In this document: piece by piece, positions 17,053 to 25,616 of the stretch
How positions within the stretch are numbered: the stretch's first letter is position 1
Layout of the letters: each line of letters opens with the position of its first letter
Assembly: GCA_007693965.1 (NCBI GenBank)
Contig: RECQ01000047.1
Location: 1 to 64,000, forward strand
DNA: 64,000 bases
Origin: Phycisphaeraceae bacterium
Lineage (GTDB): Bacteria > Planctomycetota > Phycisphaerae > Phycisphaerales > UBA1924
Direction: 5' to 3'
Notes under the pieces: model-generated
Told to the model about the DNA's origin: nothing
Database searches by the model: none
What the model saw: the letters and a program-made list of their open reading frames with translations, nothing else
Position numbers and translations under genes: made by a program

Positions 17053-17880
17053 ATGCAGCCGCTCTTCCCCACCGATGTCGCCCGCCTTGAAGAGCCGCGC
17101 ATGGTCGCCGACCTCGCGGCCGTCGCCGACCACGCCGAGCCAATCCTCGGCGGCGTGATGGCCCGCTCCGATCCCGGCTCCTGGACCAACCACGCCATCG
17201 GCCTCTGCCTCGACGCCCCCGCGGACGACGCGTCCCTCGACCGCCTGGTTCGCTACTACACCGACCACGGGATCGAGCCGCGTGTCGAGCTCTGCCCCTT
17301 CGCACATGAATCGCTGGCGAAGGGCCTCGGCGCCCGCGGCTTCATCTTCAAGAGTTTCGAGTTCGTATTCGCCCGCGATCTCGATGCACATACGCGCATC
17401 GAGCCGCCGCACCCGGCGCCCGAAGGTCTGACGATCAACCCGATCGACGCCGCCGACGAGGCGGCCCTGCGCGAGTATGCGACCACGATCTACCGCACGT
17501 TCTTCCCACCCGAACACCCCGGCCCCACCGACAACGACGTGACGACGATGCTGCGCTACATCCGCTCAGCCGGCACGACCGCTTTCGCCGCGATGTTCGG
17601 CGCCGAGCTGGTCGGCGGCGGCTCGGTCACCGTTCACGGCCCAGTCGCCACGATCACCGCGGCGGGTGTGAAGGAGGCGCACAGAAGACAGGGCGTGCAG
17701 CAACACCTGCTCGCCGCCCGCCTGCGCCTCGCGGCGGAGTCCGGCGCACAGATCGCCACCGTCGGCTCGCGCCCCGGCGCCGCCACCGAACGCAACGTCG
17801 TCCGCATGGGTTTTAATCACGCCTACTCGCGCGCCATCCTCGTCATGCCCGGCGAGGGGCTGGTGGGAGAGCCGGGGTAA
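17053..17880 (+). CDS. GNAT family N-acetyltransferase
   Basis: This is a protein of about 275 residues with a GNAT domain in the C-terminal half. The acetyl-CoA-binding motif is ITAAGVKEAHRRQGVQQHLL, followed by AAESGAQIATVGSRPGAATE and NVVRMGFNHAYSRAIL, where NVVRMGF is the usual helix-4 signature. The N-terminal half looks like a degenerate second GNAT-like fold, as in double-domain members. The substrate is unknown. The start at 17053 (MQPLFPTDVARL) is preferred to the in-frame ATG at 16921, which lies within the preceding gene. Its 3' end abuts the truncated HEPN remnant encoded on the other strand. Confidence 0.85.
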   Translation: MQPLFPTDVARLEEPRMVADLAAVADHAEPILGGVMARSDPGSWTNHAIGLCLDAPADDASLDRLVRYYTDHGIEPRVELCPFAHESLAKGLGARGFIFKSFEFVFARDLDAHTRIEPPHPAPEGLTINPIDAADEAALREYATTIYRTFFPPEHPGPTDNDVTTMLRYIRSAGTTAFAAMFGAELVGGGSVTVHGPVATITAAGVKEAHRRQGVQQHLLAARLRLAAESGAQIATVGSRPGAATERNVVRMGFNHAYSRAILVMPGEGLVGEPG

Positions 17881-17950
17881 GAAATCTGCGGATCCGATCG
17901 ATGTCCTCGATCATGCCGCGGACGCGTTCCTGCCAGGCATCACGCGACAC
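17843..17950 (-). pseudogene. Truncated HEPN (DUF86-type) toxin remnant
   Basis: A GTG at 17950 overlaps the end of the nucleotidyltransferase gene by 11 bases and starts MSRDAWQERVRGMIEDID, followed by RIRRFL. This is the typical N-terminus of DUF86-type HEPN proteins, which follow MNT genes in this very overlap. After about 24 residues the frame enters sequence antisense to the GNAT 3' end and reaches a stop at 17843. The RxxxxxH RNase motif that defines HEPN toxins is therefore missing. I read this as the 5' stub of a deleted partner. The short length leaves room for chance similarity. Confidence 0.55.
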
Positions 17951-18242
17951 GGCAAAGATCCCTGCTGATGTTCTCCCGGAACCTGGCGCCGAGTCCGGGG
18001 TGATCTTCGATCACATCCACATTTCGGCCGAGCAGTTTGGTGAGCCGCTGAAGAAGTCGAGAGAGTGTGAAGAGCGTGACCATGGCGCCCTCGTCAAATT
18101 CAACGAGGACATCGATGTCGCTGCCGGGCTCGTCATCGCCGCGGGCGATCGAGCCGAAGAGGGCGAGGCCGCGGATGGAGAATTCCCGGCGCAGCTCGGG
18201 CATGGCGTCCTGCAGCGTCGTGATGATGTCGTCGCGGGTCAC
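17940..18242 (-). CDS. Minimal nucleotidyltransferase (MNT, MntA-like antitoxin)
   Basis: This protein of about 100 residues has the nucleotidyltransferase core LALFGSIARGDDEPGSDIDV, with GS and DxD metal-binding residues intact. MNT proteins of this size pair with HEPN toxins; the MNT enzyme AMPylates the toxin. The start is placed at the GTG giving MTRDDIITTLQ, the usual family N-terminus. A second GTG at 18275 overlaps the sucC stop codon and would add 11 residues. The gene follows sucC directly on the same strand, an unusual place for a toxin-antitoxin module, and its partner survives only as a stub, so it may be a relic that still encodes an intact enzyme. Confidence 0.85.
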   Translation of the reverse strand: MTRDDIITTLQDAMPELRREFSIRGLALFGSIARGDDEPGSDIDVLVEFDEGAMVTLFTLSRLLQRLTKLLGRNVDVIEDHPGLGARFRENISRDLCRVA

Positions 18243-18271
18243 GCGGAGATTGTACCCCGCCGCGTCGTTCC

Positions 18272-19483
18272 TCACGAAGCGATCGCCGCCGTCACCTTCT
18301 TCGCCGCGTCCTCCAGGTCCAGCGCGGCCTGCATCGTCGGGATCGAGCTCTTCGCGTCTTCCAGGATCTTCCGGCCCGACTCGACGTTCGTCCCCTCGAG
18401 GCGCACCACCAGCGGCACCTTGAAGCCGACCTCCTTGGCCGCGTTGACGATCGCCTGCGCGATCACATCGCAGCGCATGATGCCGCCGAAGATGTTCACC
18501 AGCACGCCCTTCACCGCCTGATCGCTCAGGATGATGCGGAAGCCCTCTGTGACGGCCTCTTCGCTGGCGCCGCCTCCGACATCGAGGAAGTTGGCCGGCT
18601 CGCCGCCGTGGTGCTTGATGATGTCCATGGTGGACATGGCCAGTCCCGCGCCGTTGACCAGGCAGCCGATGTTGCCGTCCATCGCGATGTAGGAGAGCCC
18701 GAACTTGTGCGCCCGCAACTCGGAGGGGTTTTCCTCGGTGGGGTCGAACATGTCGGCGATCGCCTTCTGGCGGAACATGGCGTTCTCATCGAAGCTGAAC
18801 TTGGCGTCGATGGCCATGACGCGCCCGTCGGGGTGCTCGTCGGTGGGGGGGGTGACGATCAGCGGGTTGATCTCGGCAAGCGAGCAGTCGCGCTCGTCGT
18901 ACACACGGGCCAGCGCCAGCATGATCTTCGTCGCCTCGTTCACCTGCTTGCCGGTGAAGCCGAGCTTGAACGCCAGCCTTCGCGCCTGGTGGGCCTGCAG
19001 GCCCATCGTCGGGTGGATCGGCTCTTTCAGGATCGCGTCCGGCTTGTCCTCGGCGACCTGCTCGATCTCGACGCCGCCCTCGCTCGACGCGATGAGCACG
19101 TTGCGCCGCGTGGCCCGGTCGGTCGTGATCGCCAGGTAATACTCCTTCGCAATATCGACACCCGCGGCGATGAGCAGCTTGCGCACATCGAGCCCTTCAG
19201 CGCCCGTCTGCGGCGAGACCATGCGATTGCTCAACATGAACCGGGCCGCATCGGTCGCCTCTTCGGCCGAGCGCACCAGCTTGACGAAGCCCGCCTTGCC
19301 GCGTCCGCCCGCGTGCACCTGGGCCTTGACCACCGCCAGCCCCTTCTCGCCAAGGCCCGCATCCGAGACGACCTGCTTGTACGCTCCCGCCGCGGCCTCG
19401 ATCGACTCAATGACAACGCCCGGAGGAACGGGGACGCCCGCGTCGTGGAGAATCTGCCTGGCCTGGTGCTCGTGAATCTTCAT
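18272..19483 (-). CDS. sucC: Succinate-CoA ligase, beta subunit
   Basis: This 403-residue beta subunit of succinyl-CoA synthetase couples succinyl-CoA cleavage to nucleotide triphosphate formation in the TCA cycle. It starts [20 protein letters not shown], with the ATP-grasp region containing [19 protein letters not shown], and ends with the CoA-ligase part that includes [20 protein letters not shown] and NFLDVGGGA and [12 protein letters not shown]. The length and motifs are normal. The start at 19483 is fixed by the conserved N-terminus. The partner sucD is not next to it, although the two are usually adjacent. rpmH lies upstream on the same strand, with a perfect palindrome between them. 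Confidence 0.95.
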   Translation of the reverse strand: MKIHEHQARQILHDAGVPVPPGVVIESIEAAAGAYKQVVSDAGLGEKGLAVVKAQVHAGGRGKAGFVKLVRSAEEATDAARFMLSNRMVSPQTGAEGLDVRKLLIAAGVDIAKEYYLAITTDRATRRNVLIASSEGGVEIEQVAEDKPDAILKEPIHPTMGLQAHQARRLAFKLGFTGKQVNEATKIMLALARVYDERDCSLAEINPLIVTPPTDEHPDGRVMAIDAKFSFDENAMFRQKAIADMFDPTEENPSELRAHKFGLSYIAMDGNIGCLVNGAGLAMSTMDIIKHHGGEPANFLDVGGGASEEAVTEGFRIILSDQAVKGVLVNIFGGIMRCDVIAQAIVNAAKEVGFKVPLVVRLEGTNVESGRKILEDAKSSIPTMQAALDLEDAAKKVTAAIAS

Positions 19484-19682
19484 GGTCGGCTCCGAAAAGT
19501 GCGAGTGAGTGGATGCGCCGCGGCGCCGCGACAGAATAACGCTCCCGGCATGATCGCGCCCGATGCTCGCCGCCGATCGCACGAACAGCCAGTGCGCTCA
19601 CCCTCTCACCGGGCGCAGAGAGACAGCGAACGCCGTCATCGAGACTTTATTCTGAAATGGACCCACATCCCGCGGGGCTCAT

Positions 19683-19699
19683 GCATTGAGAGTCAATGC
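19683..19699. promoter_or_regulatory. Perfect palindrome upstream of sucC
   Basis: GCATTGA and TCAATGC flank a 3-base centre (GAG). It lies 200 bases upstream of sucC and 32 bases downstream of rpmH. It could be a regulator site or a short hairpin after rpmH; there is no T-run. Confidence 0.4.
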
Positions 19700-19730
19700 G
19701 GATTCGCCCCGAGTGCAGCGCCAGCGAGAA

Positions 19731-19871
19731 TCACTTGTCCGCGACGTTGACCAGTCTTCCGGTCCGACGCTTGCGGTTGATGATGTTGCGGCCTGCCTTC
19801 GTGCGCATGCGGGCGCGGAAACCGATGCTGCGCTTCCGCTTGATTCTGCTGAGTCGGCGTGGGTAATGCAT
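19731..19871 (-). CDS. rpmH: Ribosomal protein bL34
   Basis: This 46-residue, strongly basic protein is ribosomal protein L34 of the large subunit. MHYPRRLSRIKRKRSIGFRA, then TKAGRNIINRKRRTGR match the family closely, with a slightly diverged N-terminus (the common start is KRTYQPS or similar). In most bacteria rpmH is followed by rnpA; here the next gene on the strand is sucC and no RNase P protein gene is recognisable nearby. rnc is encoded divergently 540 bases upstream. Confidence 0.95.
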   Translation of the reverse strand: MHYPRRLSRIKRKRSIGFRARMRTKAGRNIINRKRRTGRLVNVADK

Positions 19872-20410
19872 GGCGAGACTCTTGAAGCTGGTGGGGTCTG
19901 TGAAGGTCGGCGGTATCCGGATCCGGCGACCTTGGGTGTCTTTCGGGGTCCGGAGACGAGCCGGGAAATATAGCGGACAACCTCCGCCCTGGCCAGTCCG
20001 GGCCCGCGGCCTGATCTTCTCGGCCCCTGGACAAGCGGCAGAGAGGCCGCCCGGGCGGTGTGTCGGGAGGTTGCCCCGTTTCGGCAAAAAGCCCATGTGG
20101 AGGCGGTTTTAATGATGGCAATCCATCCCGGAGCCGATACGCTGCAGCATCGGATCGTGTCGATCCGGTGATTCGGCCGCTTGTGCTCAGTGGCCGTCGT
20201 CGCTCCGGGCGAATCGCCCGATCTGGGCGGAGTCGACGACCGGTGAGCCCACGCGATTGAATCGGGTTTCTCGCTCTCGGACCGCCATGCCACGGCGACC
20301 GATCGGTGGATGTTGTGTGTCCGCCCTCCGGTCCGGTCCGATGCGGGTCTTCTCCGATCAGGCGCCCACCGCCCGCCGCGGCTCGGTGGATCGCCGCAAG
20401 TTTCTGGGTC
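19872..20410. other. Divergent regulatory region between rpmH and rnc
   Basis: This 539-base stretch has no supported gene. The ORFs crossing it are arginine- and proline-rich frames without family similarity. TATATT near 19969-19975 on the rpmH side could be a -10 element, but no convincing -35 box goes with it. No RNA gene was recognised. Confidence 0.4.
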
Positions 20411-21154
20411 ATGGACAACCAAACTCTCGAGCTCGCCCAGCAGAAAATCGGGCATACGTTCAGCGACCGCGAACTTCTCGTGGAAGCTCTCACCCATGCC
20501 TCGATCGCCGATTCCCGCGTGCTCTCCAACGAGCGGCTGGAGTTTCTCGGCGACGCCGTGCTCGGCATGGTTGTGTGCGAACACCTCTTCAGCGAGTTCC
20601 CGGACCTGCTGGAAGGGGACATGACCAAGATCAAGTCCGCCGCGGTTTCTCGCCGGACCTGCGCGGTCATCGCCGACTCACTCGGCCTCACCGACCTGCT
20701 CAAGCTGGGCAAGGGAATGCAGACGCATCACACGCTGCCCTCGTCCCTCGCCGCCGCGGCTCTGGAGTCCATCATCGGCGCCGTCTACCTCGACGGGGGC
20801 TACGAGGCCGCCCGTGACTTCCTGATGCCCCACCTCGCCCCCTTCATTCAGCGCTCCGCCACCAGCGGCCATCAGCACAACTTCAAGTCCGTCCTTCAGC
20901 ACGTCGCCCAGGAGCAGATGGACGCCACGCCCATGTACATCCTTCTGGATGAAAAGGGCCCCGATCACGCCAAGTGCTTTGAGGTCTGCGTCCAGATCGG
21001 CGCCGACCGCTACGAATCGAGCTGGGGCGCTTCCAAGAAGCAGGCCGAGCAGCAGGCCGCCCTCAACGCCCTGAACGCCCTCGGCATTCTCGAAACCGAT
21101 GAAAACGGTGAGGTCACACTCGTCAACGGCGAGGAAACCGCAGCCGCCGGCTGA
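20411..21154 (+). CDS. rnc: Ribonuclease III
   Basis: This 247-residue double-strand-specific endoribonuclease matures rRNA and cleaves structured mRNA. The signature NERLEFLGDAVLGMVV (residues 40-55) carries Glu44 and Asp48. The double-stranded RNA-binding domain spans about 165-235, from NFKSVLQHVAQEQ to GASKKQAEQQAALNAL. In the second metal-binding helix the canonical motif is A-D-x-x-E; here residues 114-119 are AAAALE, so the glutamate (119) is kept but the aspartate equivalent to E. coli Asp114 is Ala116. The codons are plain (GCC GCC GCG GCT), so this is not a reading error in translation. The start at 20411 fits the family N-terminus. Confidence 0.93.
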   Translation: MDNQTLELAQQKIGHTFSDRELLVEALTHASIADSRVLSNERLEFLGDAVLGMVVCEHLFSEFPDLLEGDMTKIKSAAVSRRTCAVIADSLGLTDLLKLGKGMQTHHTLPSSLAAAALESIIGAVYLDGGYEAARDFLMPHLAPFIQRSATSGHQHNFKSVLQHVAQEQMDATPMYILLDEKGPDHAKCFEVCVQIGADRYESSWGASKKQAEQQAALNALNALGILETDENGEVTLVNGEETAAAG

Positions 21155-21159
21155 TCGAC

Positions 21160-22908
21160 TCAGTCCCCCGCCCCGATTTCTCGCCACTTCAACAGATCCA
21201 CCGCGATCCGTCCCGGGGTCTCGCGCCACGGCAGCAGCGCCCTCGGCCACGTCGATCGCTCGCCCTGCCCATTCACACGCTGCATCGCCAGCCGGAGCAC
21301 GCCATCCGGCCCGATCGCCTCCTTCGGGATCGGCACGATCACACTCCATCGGTCCGCCTCGCGCTGCACGCTGAGCCGACTCGGCTCGTCTCCCGGCCGC
21401 TGTTCGTCGACCATCACGCCATCGTCGCTGATGCGCAGCGTCGCCACTGGTCCGATGGTCGGCCCCAGCCACACCCGCACCTGGTCGCGAAACTCCGGGT
21501 CTGCTTGCTCCGTCGGCGCGGTCGGAGTGCGGCACTCGATGTACAGCTCCCACGCGTCACGATGCACGCCCCGTTGCAGCATCGCCGCCGTCGCTCCATC
21601 ACCCATGGCGGGACTGGGCACGCCGGCGTCCCAGTCCACCATCCGCCAGTCGCGAAGCAGCGGACCGATGACCAGACCCGGAGGCGTCACCTCAACAGGG
21701 TTGCACAGCACAAGCTGACGCGCTCGCCGATCCCCCGCCACGATGTCCACCTCCACCGGCCCCGGACCCGCATCAATCGCGCGCACAAGGACGATGCGCC
21801 CGTGCGGCCTCAGCGGCGTGCGCCGTCCTTCCTCCTGCATCCCCAGCCCGGGCAGACGCAGCCCCGCCATTTCCGCCCGCCCCCGACGCTCGGCCACGCC
21901 CAGAGACACGATCGGCGCCCCACGGGCGTCGGCGGCGCCCGCATCATCAATCACCCACGTCGTCAATCCGGATCGCTCCCCCAGCCACACCCGGGCCCGA
22001 TGGGCCAGCCGCTCACCATTCATCCGGGGATCGAGCAACTCGCTCCGGAATCGAACCAACTCCGAATCCGTCGGCGTCCACGCCGGCGCGACCAGGCCGG
22101 CGCCGAAATCGATCACATCCGTCAACGCCGAGGCGACGTCCGCGCACAACTGGGCGTCAACCGCCGCCAACCGATGCAGCGCCGCCCTCCACCGATCCTC
22201 TTCCTGGCGTGCGAACGAGTTCATCACCGGATGCTCATCCGGCTCGTGAGGCTCGACGGCTGCGTGCAACCGCCCGTCGCGGGCCAGGCGGTCGAGCAGC
22301 AGCCCCGCCCGCCATCGCTCCATGGGATCTGCGAGCAGTGCATCGATCCACCTTCCCAGTGCGTCATTGACTCGCGGCATCTCCGTCAGAGGCAGCGGAC
22401 CATGCCCCTCCGGCGCTTCGAGCCAGTTGACCGGCGTCGATGTCTCTCCGATGAGAATCGTGTCTCCTCGCGCTCCTTCGGGCAGGTCGAGAAGCAGGGC
22501 CCAGCCCGCTGTCTCGCTCTCTTTTCGCGCCGCTTCCCCGGCGGTGCGCACCTGCCAGCGCATCGCCGGGGCCAGCCAGGCTCGCACGATCGGATCCTGC
22601 TCCGAGGCGCGGGACATTTCGACTTCGAATCTGTAGAGCGACGCCGCGACCCGCTCGCCATCGCTCAGTCGAACCGTCGGCGCCTCGAAGGCGCGGCCGG
22701 GCGGGCCCGATGCGACCGGAACCACCGCAGGTCGCCCCGCCACCACATCGAGGCGGTCGATCAGCGGCGTGAAATCGGCCCCGACCACCCCGCCGAGCGC
22801 CGCCACAACCCCGACAGCCACAACGCGCCCGCAGCGCGCCGCCGCCGATGCGAAATGTCGCGATGCGGCAGGTCCGATGCGGGTTCTTGTCACAAGTAAA
22901 GACTTCAC
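21160..22908 (-). CDS. Exported protein of unknown function
   Basis: This is a 582-residue protein with an N-terminal signal segment (VVAVGVVAALGGVVGA, ending about residue 45). The rest is soluble. The last 170 residues include VRVWLGPTIGPVATLRI and SVQREADRWSVIVPIP, a pattern seen in family-9-like carbohydrate-binding modules of planctomycete exported proteins; this match is weak. No catalytic motif is seen. The start is a GTG at 22908, with another GTG six codons later (22890); neither has a clear ribosome site. It converges with rnc (5 bases between the stops) and is divergent from the CBM48-like gene. Confidence 0.65.
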   Translation of the reverse strand: MKSLLVTRTRIGPAASRHFASAAARCGRVVAVGVVAALGGVVGADFTPLIDRLDVVAGRPAVVPVASGPPGRAFEAPTVRLSDGERVAASLYRFEVEMSRASEQDPIVRAWLAPAMRWQVRTAGEAARKESETAGWALLLDLPEGARGDTILIGETSTPVNWLEAPEGHGPLPLTEMPRVNDALGRWIDALLADPMERWRAGLLLDRLARDGRLHAAVEPHEPDEHPVMNSFARQEEDRWRAALHRLAAVDAQLCADVASALTDVIDFGAGLVAPAWTPTDSELVRFRSELLDPRMNGERLAHRARVWLGERSGLTTWVIDDAGAADARGAPIVSLGVAERRGRAEMAGLRLPGLGMQEEGRRTPLRPHGRIVLVRAIDAGPGPVEVDIVAGDRRARQLVLCNPVEVTPPGLVIGPLLRDWRMVDWDAGVPSPAMGDGATAAMLQRGVHRDAWELYIECRTPTAPTEQADPEFRDQVRVWLGPTIGPVATLRISDDGVMVDEQRPGDEPSRLSVQREADRWSVIVPIPKEAIGPDGVLRLAMQRVNGQGERSTWPRALLPWRETPGRIAVDLLKWREIGAGD

Positions 22909-22997
22909 AGGGTCGATATATACGCGTCCGCGAGCGCCGTCGATCCCTCGATCGGACGCTTTCCGACGAAGAAAACGAAGAAAGGGGCGCCGGCGGC

Positions 22998-23330
22998 GTG
23001 GTCAGCATCGACGAAGGTGGAATGGCGACATTCCGCGTCTACCTGCCGGACGCAGGACGCGTGCAGCTCGTGGGTGATTTCACCCGCTGGCAGGAATCCC
23101 CCATCGAGATGCTCCGTGAGCCCGGAGGCTGGTGGCGGGTGCAGGCGGCCCCGGCCCCGGGGGAGTACGAGTTCCAGTACCTCATCGACGGCGAGACCTG
23201 GTTGCCCGACTACGCCGCCCACGGGCTTGTCCCGGGCCCGTTCGGCGGCTGGCAGAGTCGACTCCACGTGCTCGACCCGGACGCGCAAGCCCTTTCGAAG
23301 CCCGAACATAGGGCCGAAAAGGCCGCCTGA
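22998..23330 (+). CDS. Stand-alone CBM48/AMPK-type glycogen-binding protein
   Basis: This protein of about 110 residues consists of one early-set beta-sandwich domain. MATFRVYLPDAGRVQLVGDF, TRWQESPIEM, GGWWRVQAAPAPGEYEFQYL and IDGETWLPDYAA match the CBM48/AMPK glycogen-binding layout, with the two tryptophans expected to stack on glucan. No enzyme domain follows. The start is uncertain: a GTG at 22998 has AAAGGGG upstream at about 13 bases, and the ATG at 23022 begins at the domain edge. It is probably a soluble regulatory or targeting protein for glycogen or another alpha-glucan. Confidence 0.75.
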   Translation: MVSIDEGGMATFRVYLPDAGRVQLVGDFTRWQESPIEMLREPGGWWRVQAAPAPGEYEFQYLIDGETWLPDYAAHGLVPGPFGGWQSRLHVLDPDAQALSKPEHRAEKAA

Positions 23331-23390
23331 TCGGCTTCCGACGTGTCCGAATATCGGCATCTCTACCTGCTGGGAATGCTGAATTGTGTA

Positions 23391-23420
23391 TTGACTCTGC
23401 CCCCCCGGGACTGGTACCCT
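23391..23420 (+). promoter_or_regulatory. Putative sigma-70-type promoter
   Basis: TTGACT at 23391-23396 and TACCCT at 23415-23420 are separated by 18 bases. They lie 57 bases upstream of the ATG of the PEP-CTERM-type gene at 23477. Confidence 0.5.
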
Positions 23421-23476
23421 TAGCACAAGACGTCGTTGGGAGGCGACGCACCACTCGGGAGGAGATTCACGTCATC

Positions 23477-24235
23477 ATGAAAAATTCAGCTCTTGCAACC
23501 TCTTCGGTCGCCGCATTGTTCTGCGCAAGCTTCGCCAGCGCGGGCGTGATCGTGCCGACTCTTCAAATGGAGCTCCAGCAGGGTGGCCAGACGATCTGGA
23601 TGATCGAGCCTGCCGGTGTGCCCTCTGACAGCGGCGACAACACATTCGCCTACGGCGGTCAGTGGAACAATTCCGACGTTGAGATTCTGTACGAGGTTGA
23701 AGCCAGCCCCGGTCCTGCGAGCTCCGGTCAGCGCGGCTCTCAGCTTGCGTTCATCAATGCAAGCACGGATGTCACCAACAATTCCATGATGACGCAGCAC
23801 TTCACCGTGATCGCGAACTTGCCTGTCGTCGGGCCGATCATTCCGGCCGTCATGGGCGGTTCTGCGCAAGGTGGAATGACCGCCGGCCCCAACGCTCCCG
23901 CCACGCTCTCTTCTGTCGCGGGCAGCTCCATCTACGCCGGCCTGATTGATCTCATGATCGCATCCGGCTCCGAGTTGTTCCCCCACCTGACTTCGATCAC
24001 CGTCATGGATCCGTTCGAGAGCGACTCACTCGGCTCCATGTCCTTCGGTACGCCGATTCCCAGCGCTCCCGCGCCGGATGTGCTCACGAGCATCGGCATT
24101 CGCTTCGATTTCGCACTCGACCCCGGCGCCACGGCGACGCTCTCCGGCGTCTTCGCCGTCAACATTCCCACGCCCGCCTCCCTGGCCCTCTTCGGCGCCG
24201 CCGGCATCTTCGCCGCCCGCCGCCGCCGGGCCTGA
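23477..24235 (+). CDS. Exported protein with PEP-CTERM-like anchor
   Basis: This 252-residue protein has a signal peptide (MKNSALATSSVAALFCASFA, cleaved near ASAG). Its C-terminal tail has the PEP-CTERM layout: NIPTPASLALFGAAGIFAAR followed by RRRA. The middle is Gly-, Ser- and Ala-rich with no known domain. It is predicted to be exported and held by an exosortase-type pathway, or displayed at the surface. GGGAGGAG lies upstream, but with a spacing to ATG longer than usual (about 16 bases). A promoter at 23391-23420 and a strong terminator at 24271-24303 mark it as a single-gene transcript. Confidence 0.8.
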   Translation: MKNSALATSSVAALFCASFASAGVIVPTLQMELQQGGQTIWMIEPAGVPSDSGDNTFAYGGQWNNSDVEILYEVEASPGPASSGQRGSQLAFINASTDVTNNSMMTQHFTVIANLPVVGPIIPAVMGGSAQGGMTAGPNAPATLSSVAGSSIYAGLIDLMIASGSELFPHLTSITVMDPFESDSLGSMSFGTPIPSAPAPDVLTSIGIRFDFALDPGATATLSGVFAVNIPTPASLALFGAAGIFAARRRRA

Positions 24236-24270
24236 TCGCTCAGCGATCCATACTCCCGACTTGAATTCAA

Positions 24271-24303
24271 ACATGCTCCCGGTTTCCGGGAGCGTGTTTT
24301 TTT
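24271..24303 (+). terminator. Rho-independent terminator
   Basis: ACATGCTCCCGG-TTT-CCGGGAGCGTGT forms a 12-bp stem (one T-G pair), followed by six T residues. It ends the PEP-CTERM-type transcript. Confidence 0.9.
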
Positions 24304-24425
24304 CTTGACGTGTTTTTTCTTGATTCGTGCTCCGCGCTCAGGATCGCCCGGTCGGCAACTGCAGCCTCCCGCAGACTCCCCCCACAGTCGCCCAAAGTTG
24401 GGACCCTGGGCCGGCGCTGCTTCTC

Positions 24426-25484
<1,059 letters not shown>

Positions 25485-25616
25485 GGCGGGAGAATCTCGT
25501 GGCCTGTGTGCGGGGCTGCGAAGTCAGGGCGTTCACCGTCCTGATGCGGATCATAGGCAGAATGGGCCCGGATATGCCCGGCTGCTCTACAGCCCGCAAG
25601 GCCGCCCGGCGCTCGC

